Of a DNA stretch of 64,000 nucleotides, positions 36,544-45,392 are shown piece after piece (position 1 is the stretch's first letter; the number at the start of each line of letters is the position of its first letter). The notes under the pieces were generated by a model. That model was not told the origin of the DNA. It ran no database searches and was given only the letters and a program-made list of their open reading frames with translations. The translations under genes and the position numbers were made by a program. The stretch lies in the NCBI RefSeq assembly GCF_030866825.1, contig NZ_CP133020.1, forward strand, positions 1,240,001 to 1,304,000, written 5' to 3'. This DNA comes from Rathayibacter sp. SW19 (GTDB lineage: Bacteria > Actinomycetota > Actinomycetes > Actinomycetales > Microbacteriaceae).

Positions 36544-38435
36544 CTCAAAAGCATACCGAAAGCGCGCCGCCGCACTCTGAAGACACCGGTCCGATGCGGA
36601 TTCTCTTGATTACCCAGTGGTTTGATCCGGAACCCACATTTAAGGGGATGCTTTTCGCGAAAGAGCTGCAAAGCCTAGGCCATGACGTGCAGGTCTTGAC
36701 GGGGTTTCCCAATTATCCTGGCGGCAAGATCTACGAAGGCTATCGGGTAAAGCCATGGCAGCGCGAGGTCGTTGACGGGATCCGGATTCTGCGAGTGCCG
36801 CTATACCCGAGTCACGATGGGTCCGCAATACGCAGGATCGCTAACTACATGAGCTTTGCCCTATCGGCTTCCATTGGTGCTCTCGCTTCGCGCCGCCCGG
36901 ACGTGGCGTATATCTATCACCCGCCGGCGACCGTAGCACTCCCGGCGCTCGTATTGAAGGCCCTGAAAGGCGTGCCATTCGTGTACGACGTGCAGGATCT
37001 TTGGCCGGACTCACTCAAGGCGACTGGAATGCTCACCCACCCTCGCCTGCTGAAGGTAATCGGTCGTTCGATGACGCGCGTATACCGAGGCGCAAGCCGG
37101 GTGGTTGTGCTGTCGGAGGGGTTCTGCAAGGCCCTGATTGAAAGGGGAGTCTCCGCACGCCGGATTAACGTCATTCCGAACTGGGCCGATGAGCAGCAGA
37201 TCGAGATGCTTCCGCCATCCCAGGACAGGTATGTCGAACTGGGATTTGGCGGTAAGTTTACGGTGACGTTCGCAGGCAACCTGGGCAAGGTGCAGGGATT
37301 GGAAACCGTTCTTGACGCAGCCGAACGCCTTGTTGACGTTCCCGACGTTCGCTTCCTACTCGTCGGGGGCGGTGTGAACGCGGCCGAACTCGCCGAGAAA
37401 GCCCGCGCACGTAACCTTTCAAATGTCGATTTCCTTAGCCGTCGACCAATCCACGAGATGGGTGAGATCCTAGTCAGCTCGGATGCTCTCCTGGTACATC
37501 TGATCGACGATCCGCTCTTCTCAATCACAATCCCATCAAAAACGCAGGCCTACCTCATGGCAGGACGACCGATCCTGATGGGCGTCAAAGGCGACGCGGC
37601 CAAGATGGTTTCAGATGCCGGCGCTGGCATTGTTTTCGAACCAGGAAACGCCGCCCAGTTGGCTGATGCAGTATTGCGACTGAAGGCCATGAGCAGCGCG
37701 CGGCGTGCTCAATTAGGCGCTTCAGGGCGGCAGTTTTATCAGGACCGGCTAGCCCTGTCGGTCGGCACACGCGAATTCATCCGTGTGTTTCGAGTGGCTC
37801 GCCTGTCAAAGCCACACTTCCAGTTGCTGAAACGGGTGGTGGATCTCGGCGTTGGAGCCGCTGCACTCGCGGCACTGAGTTTGCCCATTGCCGTGACCGC
37901 TGTCCTTGTGCGGGTCAAGCTGGGCACACCGGTCATGTTTCGACAGACGCGCCCGGGCAGGGATGGCGTGCCATTTGAAATGGTGAAGTTCCGCACCATG
38001 AACGACGGTCGAGACGATTCAGGAGCATTACTGCCGGACGGAGAACGGCTTGGCACGTTCGGGGCTGCACTCCGAGCGAGCAGTGTCGATGAACTGCCAA
38101 CTCTCTGGAACGTCCTTCGGGGCCACATGTCCCTGGTTGGCCCAAGGCCGCTGCTCATGCGATACACGAAGTATTTCACCGAGGAAGAGCAACTCAGGCT
38201 ACTTGTGCGCCCCGGAATCACCGGGTGGGCGCAGATTCACGGACGTAATGAGCTCTCGTGGAATAGCCGACTCGCGCACGATGTATGGTATGTGCGAAAC
38301 ATGTCCGCGCGCATCGATGCGCGAATCTTGGTTGGTACTTTGGTTGGGGTCTTTCGGGGTAGCGGTGTTGTGGTCGATCCTGGTTCCGAAATGAAGAACC
38401 TGGACGAAGAGCGTCGCGAGGCTGTGTCAGCATGA
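36540..38435 (+). CDS. Fusion of GT4 glycosyltransferase (WbuB-like) and PglC-type phosphoglycosyltransferase
   Basis: 631 residues. Residues 18-415 are a GT4 enzyme (LLITQWFDPEPTFKGMLFAKEL, VYDVQDLWPDSLKATGM, FAGNLGKVQGLETVLDAA); residues 425-631 are a small monotopic phosphoglycosyltransferase (KRVVDLGVGAAALAALSLPI re-entrant helix, MVKFRTMNDGRDDSGALLPD, catalytic Asp517-Glu518 in SVDELPTLWNVLRG, GLVGPRPLL-like SLVGPRPLL). The C-terminal half would load a sugar phosphate onto undecaprenyl phosphate and the N-terminal half would add the second sugar. Fusions of this kind are known but uncommon. ATGA overlaps at both ends. Confidence 0.92.
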   Translation: MTQKHTESAPPHSEDTGPMRILLITQWFDPEPTFKGMLFAKELQSLGHDVQVLTGFPNYPGGKIYEGYRVKPWQREVVDGIRILRVPLYPSHDGSAIRRIANYMSFALSASIGALASRRPDVAYIYHPPATVALPALVLKALKGVPFVYDVQDLWPDSLKATGMLTHPRLLKVIGRSMTRVYRGASRVVVLSEGFCKALIERGVSARRINVIPNWADEQQIEMLPPSQDRYVELGFGGKFTVTFAGNLGKVQGLETVLDAAERLVDVPDVRFLLVGGGVNAAELAEKARARNLSNVDFLSRRPIHEMGEILVSSDALLVHLIDDPLFSITIPSKTQAYLMAGRPILMGVKGDAAKMVSDAGAGIVFEPGNAAQLADAVLRLKAMSSARRAQLGASGRQFYQDRLALSVGTREFIRVFRVARLSKPHFQLLKRVVDLGVGAAALAALSLPIAVTAVLVRVKLGTPVMFRQTRPGRDGVPFEMVKFRTMNDGRDDSGALLPDGERLGTFGAALRASSVDELPTLWNVLRGHMSLVGPRPLLMRYTKYFTEEEQLRLLVRPGITGWAQIHGRNELSWNSRLAHDVWYVRNMSARIDARILVGTLVGVFRGSGVVVDPGSEMKNLDEERREAVSA

Positions 38436-39202
38436 TCGGCTGCCAAATCCGGGATGCGAACATTGAGGATCTCGACGGCATTGCCGCGTTGCTGCGGCAT
38501 TCTTTCGACAGATCATTGTGGCGATACATGATCTATGCACAGCGAGGGATCCACGAATACCTCGCCGTCGATATGCGATATCCAAGCACTGCCTCCGACC
38601 GGCGACTCATCGTCGCGACAAGTGATCGGCTTCCGAACACGCTTGCAGGATTTGCCGATTATCGCACTGGACAAGACGGGCAGATCTTCCTGTCGTATAT
38701 ATGCGTGGAGGCCGATTCGCAAGGGCGAGGAGTTGCGTCGGCACTATTGGCCCGCGTTTGCGATCCCAGCCACGGACTTCGGCAGATGCAGCTTGATGTG
38801 TTTGACGACAACGTGCGCGCGTGCAATCTGTATTACAAAATGGGGTTTGTCGCGTCAGGCGCGTCGGTGTGGGTCGATCGGCGGCTCCCGAAATCGCGCG
38901 GACGAGCCTCGTTGATGGCACCCCACACAGCGCTCGCAGCGCATGCGCGCTACGGCTTTTGTGAAGTTCTGGTCGGCGAGGGTGAAAGTACCGAAAGGCT
39001 GGGCCTCATTGGCGCGCAGACTATTCGTTGTTTTTCATCCTCGACGTTTCAGAACGACGAACTTCTCGCTGGGATGCACACGCTGTTCCCTGATACTGAT
39101 CGTGCTTTTTTCGTACTACCTGAAGAGGCCGAGCCGGAATTGCGGGTGCAACATCAGGTGATCAAGCGTTCTATTCGGATGACATTGGCGGTTCGTTCGT
39201 GA
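38432..39202 (+). CDS. GNAT-family N-acetyltransferase
   Basis: 256 residues. The N-terminal 150 residues form a GNAT domain with the acetyl-CoA site VEADSQGRGVASALLARV and NVRACNLYYKMGFV. The C-terminal 100 residues are not recognised. It could acetylate the 4-amino group made by the aminotransferase upstream, a job done by unrelated PglD enzymes elsewhere; this is inference from position. It overlaps both neighbours by four bases. Confidence 0.8.
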   Translation: MIGCQIRDANIEDLDGIAALLRHSFDRSLWRYMIYAQRGIHEYLAVDMRYPSTASDRRLIVATSDRLPNTLAGFADYRTGQDGQIFLSYICVEADSQGRGVASALLARVCDPSHGLRQMQLDVFDDNVRACNLYYKMGFVASGASVWVDRRLPKSRGRASLMAPHTALAAHARYGFCEVLVGEGESTERLGLIGAQTIRCFSSSTFQNDELLAGMHTLFPDTDRAFFVLPEEAEPELRVQHQVIKRSIRMTLAVRS

Positions 39203-40191
39203 TCGCAAAGACAGGCGTGACTCCATTGGTCGCCAAGACGGCGCAACGTGTCGAGCAGTTTCGCCGCCCCACATTCTTCTATGAATCGGCGCGCGAGGGG
39301 ATGCGTGACCTGCTCGCGAACGTACTCGATCACGCCGATGACGGCGTGCTTCTGCCGGCCTACATTGGCTGGTCGCGGCGCGAGGGCAGCGGAGTGTTTG
39401 ACCCGATCGTCAATAGTGGCGCGCGGTTTGCCTTTTACGATCTCAATGCGGACTTGTCGGCCAATATCGATGATCTGGAGCGGCGGCTCGTTGCCGATCA
39501 GTGTCGCGTCATCGTCTTGATCCACTATTTCGGTCGCACTGATCCTAACCTCGCGGTGATTCGCACCATTGCAGATCGCCACGGTGCCATTTTGGTGGAG
39601 GATCTCGCACACGGATTCTTCTCCGCTTATGGCACCGGGCAGGCCGGCAGCTACGGCCATGCGAGCCTGTTCTCGCTACACAAGATGTTTCCATTTGCTG
39701 AGGGTGGCATGGTTTCGTACTTGGACCAGAAATTGGTGAGAGGACAGCGGGAGTCGAGGCCGGACCTCGCTATTCGAATTCTCGGCTACGACTGGCGCGC
39801 GATCGCACATGCTCGACGTGAGAACTATCTGCATCTGGCGTCACTGCTGCAAAAACTGCCTGGTTACGGAACGCGGTTCAAGTTGCTTTGGCCCAGCCTG
39901 CGCGAATGCGACGTGCCGCAGACTCTTCCAGTAGTTGTTACTGGCGACAGCAGAGATTCGATCTACTCAAACATGAATGCGGACGGGTTTGGCATGGTTA
40001 GCCTCTATCACACGCTGATCGAGCCCGTTCGTGCGAACTTCCAGGCGCTCAATGACCTCGCGCGGCACATTATCAACTTTCCAGTGCATCAAGATGTCGT
40101 TTTGTCGGAGCTTTCACCCATGGCTGCAGCGTTCCAACGCCACGTGTCAGGTAGTGATGTTGTAGTCAATAATCGGTCGGACGTGTCGTGA
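39199..40191 (+). CDS. DegT/DnrJ/EryC1-like aminotransferase homologue
   Basis: 330 residues, shorter than standard sugar aminotransferases. PLP-fold marks are visible: LVEDLAHGFFS with Asp135, SLFSLHKMFPFAEGG with Lys162, and ARFAFYDLNADLSANIDDLE before them. The C-terminal domain is reduced. Similar proteins occur next to GNAT and FemAB-like genes in polysaccharide loci. It may act on a sugar or a lipid-linked intermediate. GTGA overlaps on both sides. Confidence 0.75.
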   Translation: MIAKTGVTPLVAKTAQRVEQFRRPTFFYESAREGMRDLLANVLDHADDGVLLPAYIGWSRREGSGVFDPIVNSGARFAFYDLNADLSANIDDLERRLVADQCRVIVLIHYFGRTDPNLAVIRTIADRHGAILVEDLAHGFFSAYGTGQAGSYGHASLFSLHKMFPFAEGGMVSYLDQKLVRGQRESRPDLAIRILGYDWRAIAHARRENYLHLASLLQKLPGYGTRFKLLWPSLRECDVPQTLPVVVTGDSRDSIYSNMNADGFGMVSLYHTLIEPVRANFQALNDLARHIINFPVHQDVVLSELSPMAAAFQRHVSGSDVVVNNRSDVS

Positions 40192-41255
40192 ACTCATCGA
40201 CGTCATTTCGCGTCTTAACAATTCGATCAGAAGCAGACAAACTCGAGTGGATTCGTCTGTGGGCCGAGTCGCCGACTCGCGAAGTTCATGCGCACCCGGC
40301 ATTTGTGAATCTCTTCAGCCAAGGTGCGGGTGAGCCCATGTGCGCAGTCTGGGAGTCTTCAGATGGGTCGGTCCTCTTCCCATTTATCTTGCGAGACATA
40401 CCACCGATTGGCTCGCCCACGGCCGACGCTGCCCTGAAGGACATCGTCAGTCCCTACGGCTATGGCGGCGCCTTCGTTTGGGGGACGATGGATGTAGAAG
40501 CTGCCGCCGAGTTGTTTTCGGACGCGTTCGACAAGTGGGCTTCGCAAAATCGCGTCGTATCCGAATTCGTGCGATTGAGCCTCTTCCCGAACTCAATACT
40601 CCCGTTTGACGGCGACACCTCTGTCAACCAGATGAATGTTGTTTGCGACCTTTCACTGGATGAAGAGGCACTCTGGATGGGTTTTGAGCACAAGGTTCGC
40701 AAAAACGTGAACCGTGCCCGAAAATCGGGGGTTACAGTGGTCGTCGATGAAGTCGGGGAGCGAGTCGACGACTTTGTGAGGATCTATGAGGGCACGTTGG
40801 ATCGGCGTAGCGCGCGCGCAAACTACTACTTTGATATCGAATTCTTCAAGCGAGTGCACGAGCAACTGGGAGGGCAGTATGCGTACTTCCACGCGTTGCA
40901 TGCTGGAGCAGTCGTTTCAACAGAGCTCGTTCTGCTTTCGGCCCAAACCGCATACTCATTCCTCGGTGGGACCGAGAGCACGGCGTTCGACCTTCGCCCC
41001 AATGACTTTCTCAAGTACGAAATCATCCGGTGGGTAAAAAACTCGGGTCGTCAATGGTTCGTGCTCGGAGGAGGGTATGAGCCTGATGACGGCATCTTTC
41101 GATACAAGAAGGCGTTTGCGCCGAACGGTATCCGGCCGTTCACGGTCGGGAGACGAGTCTTTGACACAAGAACGTATGAGCGACTGGTGGCTGCGCGCGA
41201 CGCCGATGCAACTCGTCAGAAATCGTCTGGGTTCTTTCCGGAGTATCGATCATGA
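40188..41255 (+). CDS. FemAB-like/GNAT acyl- or aminoacyltransferase
   Basis: 355 residues with the double-GNAT plan of FemAB-related proteins: FEHKVRKNVNRARKSGVTV is the hallmark basic helix, YFDIEFFKRVHEQLGGQYAYFHALHAGAVVSTELVLLS the second domain, and PNDFLKYEIIRWVKNSG with FVLGGGYEPDDGIFRYKKAF close the fold. Relatives attach amino acids to peptidoglycan or acyl groups to exopolysaccharide. The substrate here is unknown. Its stop overlaps a 43-codon ORF. Confidence 0.8.
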   Translation: MNSSTSFRVLTIRSEADKLEWIRLWAESPTREVHAHPAFVNLFSQGAGEPMCAVWESSDGSVLFPFILRDIPPIGSPTADAALKDIVSPYGYGGAFVWGTMDVEAAAELFSDAFDKWASQNRVVSEFVRLSLFPNSILPFDGDTSVNQMNVVCDLSLDEEALWMGFEHKVRKNVNRARKSGVTVVVDEVGERVDDFVRIYEGTLDRRSARANYYFDIEFFKRVHEQLGGQYAYFHALHAGAVVSTELVLLSAQTAYSFLGGTESTAFDLRPNDFLKYEIIRWVKNSGRQWFVLGGGYEPDDGIFRYKKAFAPNGIRPFTVGRRVFDTRTYERLVAARDADATRQKSSGFFPEYRS

Positions 41256-41383
41256 GCGTTACCCCGCATCCTGGGTCGGATCCTAGGGTTCGCGCCGAAC
41301 TCACGATGTCAGACTCCGCCGACGCAGGCGGGCGCAAGTTTCCAACTCAAACAAGGCACAATTTGGAGGGCCACATTGATTGA
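41252..41383 (+). CDS. Small ORF bridging two genes (43 codons)
   Basis: ATG at 41252 overlaps the preceding stop as ATGA, and the TGA at 41381-41383 lies 8 bases inside the next gene, whose TTG start is at 41376. The frame reads MSVTPHPGSDPRVRAELTM and ends RHNLEGHID. It carries the ggaggg ribosome site of capE within its own coding sequence, so its translation could control initiation of capE. No family is recognised. It may be a real small protein or a coupling device. Confidence 0.45.
   Translation: MSVTPHPGSDPRVRAELTMSDSADAGGRKFPTQTRHNLEGHID
41364..41378 (+). promoter_or_regulatory. Ribosome-binding site deciding the capE TTG start
   Basis: tttggaggg ends 6 bases before TTG 41376 and fixes this unusual start; no ATG or GTG is suitably placed. 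Confidence 0.8.
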
Positions 41384-42425
41384 CGAAAGCTATGACGCAA
41401 AGAAGATTCTTGTTACGGGTGGGACTGGTTCGTTTGGGCACACCGTTACAAAGAAGCTGCTGTCCCGGAACGTCGGTGAGATCCGAATATTAAGTCGCGA
41501 TGAAGCCAAGCAGGACCTCATGCGTCACGAGCTCAACGACCCTCGTGTTCACTTCTATATCGGTGACATTCGCGACTACACCAGCGTGGAACGCGCCATG
41601 AAGGACGTTGACTATGCCTTCCATGCGGCCGCGCTCAAGCAGGTACCGTCGTGCGAATTCTTCCCGATGGAGGCTGTGAAAACAAACGTCATAGGCAGTG
41701 AGAACGTCGTGCGCGCAGCCGAGTATTCTGGCGTTCGGTCGCTGGTGTGCCTCAGCACCGACAAAGCCGTGTATCCCGTCAACGCCATGGGAATGAGCAA
41801 GGCGATGATGGAAAAGATTGCACAATCGCATGGTCTGAATAACCCGAACGCAGGGACGATTGTCTCGTGCGTTCGTTACGGTAATGTCATGTATTCAAGA
41901 GGATCCGTCATTCCATTGTTCATCCGACAGCTCAAGTCGGGCCAGCCGCTGACGGTAACCAACCCAGACATGACCCGATTTATGATGTCCCTCGCGAGTT
42001 CAGTAGATCTAGTTGAATTCGCATTCGCAAACGCGACCCAGGGCGACCTGTTCATTCGGAAGGCGGCGGCATGCACCATCGGAGACCTCGCCCGAGCGAT
42101 TGCCAACCTCTTCCACGTCGATGCAGACATTCGGGTGATCGGCACGCGGCACGCGGAGAAAGTTTCCGAAGCCCTCGCGAGTCGTGAAGAACTCGCGCGC
42201 GCGCAGGACATGGGAGACTACTTTCGCATCTCAGCGGACAAGCGTGATCTGAACTATGACGCGTATTTCGACCGAGGCGACACAAAACAGGCACAGTTCC
42301 GCGACTATGACTCACACACGGTGGAGCGCCTTACTGTCGGCCAAGTCGAGGACCTTTTACTCACATTGCCGAAGGTGCGGAAGGAACTTGAAATTGCCGG
42401 ACATCCAGTAGAGCAGCGGAGCTGA
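41376..42425 (+). CDS. capE: UDP-GlcNAc 4,6-dehydratase/5-epimerase (CapE/FnlA)
   Basis: 349 residues, extended SDR. VTGGTGSFGHTVTKKLL binds NADP, ALKQVPSCEFFPMEAVKTNVIGSENV is typical, and STDKAVYPVNAMGMSKAMMEK holds the Ser-Met-Lys active site of the inverting dehydratases. The enzyme begins UDP-L-FucNAc (or UDP-L-QuiNAc) synthesis from UDP-GlcNAc. It is followed 2 bp later by capF and then capG, the full three-gene pathway as in Staphylococcus aureus serotype 5/8 and O-antigen loci. Confidence 0.95.
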   Translation: MIDESYDAKKILVTGGTGSFGHTVTKKLLSRNVGEIRILSRDEAKQDLMRHELNDPRVHFYIGDIRDYTSVERAMKDVDYAFHAAALKQVPSCEFFPMEAVKTNVIGSENVVRAAEYSGVRSLVCLSTDKAVYPVNAMGMSKAMMEKIAQSHGLNNPNAGTIVSCVRYGNVMYSRGSVIPLFIRQLKSGQPLTVTNPDMTRFMMSLASSVDLVEFAFANATQGDLFIRKAAACTIGDLARAIANLFHVDADIRVIGTRHAEKVSEALASREELARAQDMGDYFRISADKRDLNYDAYFDRGDTKQAQFRDYDSHTVERLTVGQVEDLLLTLPKVRKELEIAGHPVEQRS

Positions 42426-42427
42426 CC

Positions 42428-43516
42428 GTGCAATCCATCGCAATGACCGGAGCCAATGGCTTTCTTGGCTGGCACACAAGGGCTGCCGCGCTGTCGCAGG
42501 GCACGATCGTGCGGTCAATTCCCGTCGGTGATGAGTTCAGCATCAGTGACGCTGCGCAGAGTATCAGCGGCGCCTCCCGTTTGGTGCATATCGCCGGTGT
42601 AAACCGAGCGACCGATGAGGAGGTCGTCGCGGGGAACCGACATTTCGCAGAGCAGATCGCGAGCGCACTTCGAGTTGCACCAGCGCCGCCGCCAAGGGTT
42701 GTGTTCGCGAATTCCACGCAAGCTGGCAACGGTTCGGCCTACGGAGAGGCTAAGAGAGTCGCGTCGGGCATACTTGGCACCGCGGCTGAAGACGTTGGCG
42801 CCCAGTTTGTCGACGTTGTTTTGCCCAACTTGTTTGGAGAACACGGCGTTCCGTTCTACAACTCCGTTGTGGCGACATTTTGCCATTTGCTCGCGTCACG
42901 GGGCGTGCCCTCGGTCGAACAAGATCGAGATTTGACCCTGATGCATGCTCAGGATGCCGCTGACCTCATGCTTGGAGTGATCGCTGACGCCGCGGCGCCG
43001 ATACAGCACGCCAATGTTTCAACCGTGCTCGAACGGCTTACTGTGATGGCCACCAGTTATGCGATTGGCGACATTCCGGACATTTCCGCCAAATTTGACC
43101 GAGATCTCTTCAACACCTATCGTTCGTTCGCTTTCGCCTCACAGTCGCCAATTGCACTGAAGCGGCACGCCGACGACCGTGGTTCATTCTTTGAGATTGT
43201 GCGTTCACACGGCGGGTCCGGGCAGAGTTCGTTTTCAACGACAGTTCCTGGAGTTAGTCGCGGTGACCATTATCACCGGCGCAAAATTGAGCGATTCACA
43301 GTCTTAGCTGGCGAGGCCACTATTTCCCTGCGTCGGCTGTTCAGTGAAAAAGTGCACGCATTCGCGGTCTCCGGGGAGCGACCTCAGGCCATCGATATGC
43401 CGACCATGTGGGCACATAACATCGTCAATACCGGTGCGTCAGAGTTGTACACCTCATTTTGGGCAAACGAAATATTCGATCCCGTCAACCCTGACACCTT
43501 CGCGGAGGCGGTATGA
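42428..43516 (+). CDS. capF: CapF-type bifunctional reductase/epimerase
   Basis: 362 residues. N-terminal SDR domain (MTGANGFLGWHTRAA, NSTQAGNGSAYGEAKR with Tyr and Lys in YxxxK), C-terminal cupin domain (DDRGSFFEIVRS, SRGDHYHRRKIERF with metal-site histidines). CapF epimerises and reduces the CapE product to UDP-N-acetyl-L-talosamine. GTG start 42428; ATGA overlap with capG. Confidence 0.94.
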   Translation: MQSIAMTGANGFLGWHTRAAALSQGTIVRSIPVGDEFSISDAAQSISGASRLVHIAGVNRATDEEVVAGNRHFAEQIASALRVAPAPPPRVVFANSTQAGNGSAYGEAKRVASGILGTAAEDVGAQFVDVVLPNLFGEHGVPFYNSVVATFCHLLASRGVPSVEQDRDLTLMHAQDAADLMLGVIADAAAPIQHANVSTVLERLTVMATSYAIGDIPDISAKFDRDLFNTYRSFAFASQSPIALKRHADDRGSFFEIVRSHGGSGQSSFSTTVPGVSRGDHYHRRKIERFTVLAGEATISLRRLFSEKVHAFAVSGERPQAIDMPTMWAHNIVNTGASELYTSFWANEIFDPVNPDTFAEAV

Positions 43517-44652
43517 GTCACCACACCAAGCTCAAGGTCCTGACGGTCGTAGGTACCCGGCCAGAGATCATCAGACTTGCACCGACCATCAAACGCTTGG
43601 ATCGGTTCACCGAGCACGTGCTCGTGCACACCGGACAGAACTATGACTACGAATTGAACGAAGTTTTCTTCGAGGATCTCGGGCTGCGGCGACCAGACCA
43701 CTTTCTTGAGGCGGACACGAGTTCGCTCGGCGCAGTGCTCGGCTCCATCTTGACCAAGGTGGAGCGAGTGCTGCTTCAGGAGCGGCCCGATGCAATGGTG
43801 GTCTTGGGTGATACCAACAGTTGTATTTCAGCCCTTATGGCTCGCAGAATGAAGATTCCGGTCTATCACATGGAGGCGGGCAACCGGTGCTTCGACGAGA
43901 ACGTACCGGAAGAAGTTAACCGGCGAATGGTGGACCATGTTGCTGATTACAACCTCGTATACACGGAGCACGCGCGGCGGAACCTTCTCGCGGAGGGCAT
44001 CCATCCTTCGCACATTTTGCTAACCGGATCGCCGATGCGGGAGGTACTCGACGGAAACACGGCTGCCATCGCCGCGAGCGATGTCGTCGAACGGCAGGGG
44101 CTCAACGACGGGCAGTACTTTCTGGTCAGCTTGCATCGCGAAGAGAATGTAGACAACCCAGAACGGTTGGCGTCCGTACTGGATGCGCTTGGGCAGCTTG
44201 CCGTCGAATACGAATTGCCTGTTCTCGTCTCGACGCATCCGAGAACTCGCCATCGGCTGGAAAGGCAGCCAGACCATTTGAAGGACGGGCTGACATTCCA
44301 TCCGCCTTTTGGATTCAACGATTATGTCAAGCTTCAGCAGTCGGCGAAGTTGGTTTTATCAGACAGCGGAACCATTAGCGAGGAGTCGAGCATCTTGCGA
44401 TTTCCCGCAGTTACGCTTCGCGATTCCATAGAGAGACCTGAAGCGCTCGATACGGCAGCTATTCTCCTTACGGGAGTCAGTGCCGAGTCAGTAAGCGACT
44501 GCGCACGAGTTCTGCTCGCAACGTGGGCAACCGACGGCCCAGCCAGCGTGCCATTTGAATACGAGATCTCCGATGCATCGCGGCGCGTCGTAAACTTCAT
44601 TCTTTCGACCGCACGAAGCCACCACCTGCGCACCGGAATCAGAAAGAGCTGA
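43513..44652 (+). CDS. capG: UDP-N-acetyl-L-talosamine/GlcNAc 2-epimerase (CapG/WecB family)
   Basis: 379 residues, non-hydrolysing 2-epimerase. VVGTRPEIIRLAPTIK, VHTGQNYDYELNEVFF, HMEAGNRCFDENVPEEVNRRMVDH and SDSGTISEESSILRFPAVTLRDSIERPEA are the family blocks. After CapE and CapF it would yield UDP-L-FucNAc. It is the last gene of the tightly overlapped run; the next 740 bp are poorly coding. Confidence 0.94.
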   Translation: MSHHTKLKVLTVVGTRPEIIRLAPTIKRLDRFTEHVLVHTGQNYDYELNEVFFEDLGLRRPDHFLEADTSSLGAVLGSILTKVERVLLQERPDAMVVLGDTNSCISALMARRMKIPVYHMEAGNRCFDENVPEEVNRRMVDHVADYNLVYTEHARRNLLAEGIHPSHILLTGSPMREVLDGNTAAIAASDVVERQGLNDGQYFLVSLHREENVDNPERLASVLDALGQLAVEYELPVLVSTHPRTRHRLERQPDHLKDGLTFHPPFGFNDYVKLQQSAKLVLSDSGTISEESSILRFPAVTLRDSIERPEALDTAAILLTGVSAESVSDCARVLLATWATDGPASVPFEYEISDASRRVVNFILSTARSHHLRTGIRKS

Positions 44653-45392
44653 CGCTTCTGTCCAAACAATGCCGCGTAATCTCGGCAACACACACGCAAC
44701 GGCGCACCGACCTTGGATCAGAGGATAGCTCTCCACCGAGTGCGCTTTTGCCTTTGGAACGTGTGGTGATTTATCTCGGCGCTGCACTAGCCGCAGTAGT
44801 CGGTCTTGACGCCACGAATCCGAGAAGGCGCAGTCGCCTTCGCCGTCCGTCGCGCGTGTTGGCTATCCTGCGGTCGCTCGGGGCCGTGATTTACCTCGGC
44901 AACAGGCAAGAAGCTCGCATCGAATGCACTAATGCTGCAGCGAGCTTTGAACCTAATCCAGTAGTTACTTTGTCATCCGGCGAAACGTTCTCGTGGGGCG
45001 ACGCGGTCGCACAATTTCGTCCAACTATCGGTGTTATCGGCTCCTCCAAGGAGCTAGACGTCTCATTCGTTGCCTCAGAAGCGGCGAGCGTTCCACCGTT
45101 GGCAAGCGACAAGGTCCGATATTGGTCGACAATTCATGCATGGCTGACACCCGATCTCGCATCCTCCCGGGCGGTGCTGTTCATGGGAGGTTTCGGGCGG
45201 CTCATGGCGCGAATGTGGATCGGCATGCGATACGAGCCTCACCCGCTGTCGCTTGCGCTCTTGGTCATGCGGCAATCGCAGTCGTTTGCATCGCCGAAAA
45301 CAACCAATCATGGCCTCCAGATACGTTGAGCTTGGATTTGGAACGCTATTGGTGATCGATCGTGCTGGACGGCTCCTCGGAGGTGGTTTCCT
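44653..45392. other. Weakly coding region between capG and glycosyltransferase genes
   Basis: One frame is open from a TTG at 44748 to 45329 (193 codons; a GTG at 44763 is an alternative). The product has two similar stretches, VVIYLGAALAA and AVIYLGNRQEA, and no recognised domain. Codon composition is not clearly that of a gene. It may be a hypothetical protein or a decayed gene; I rate both as possible. Confidence 0.35.
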
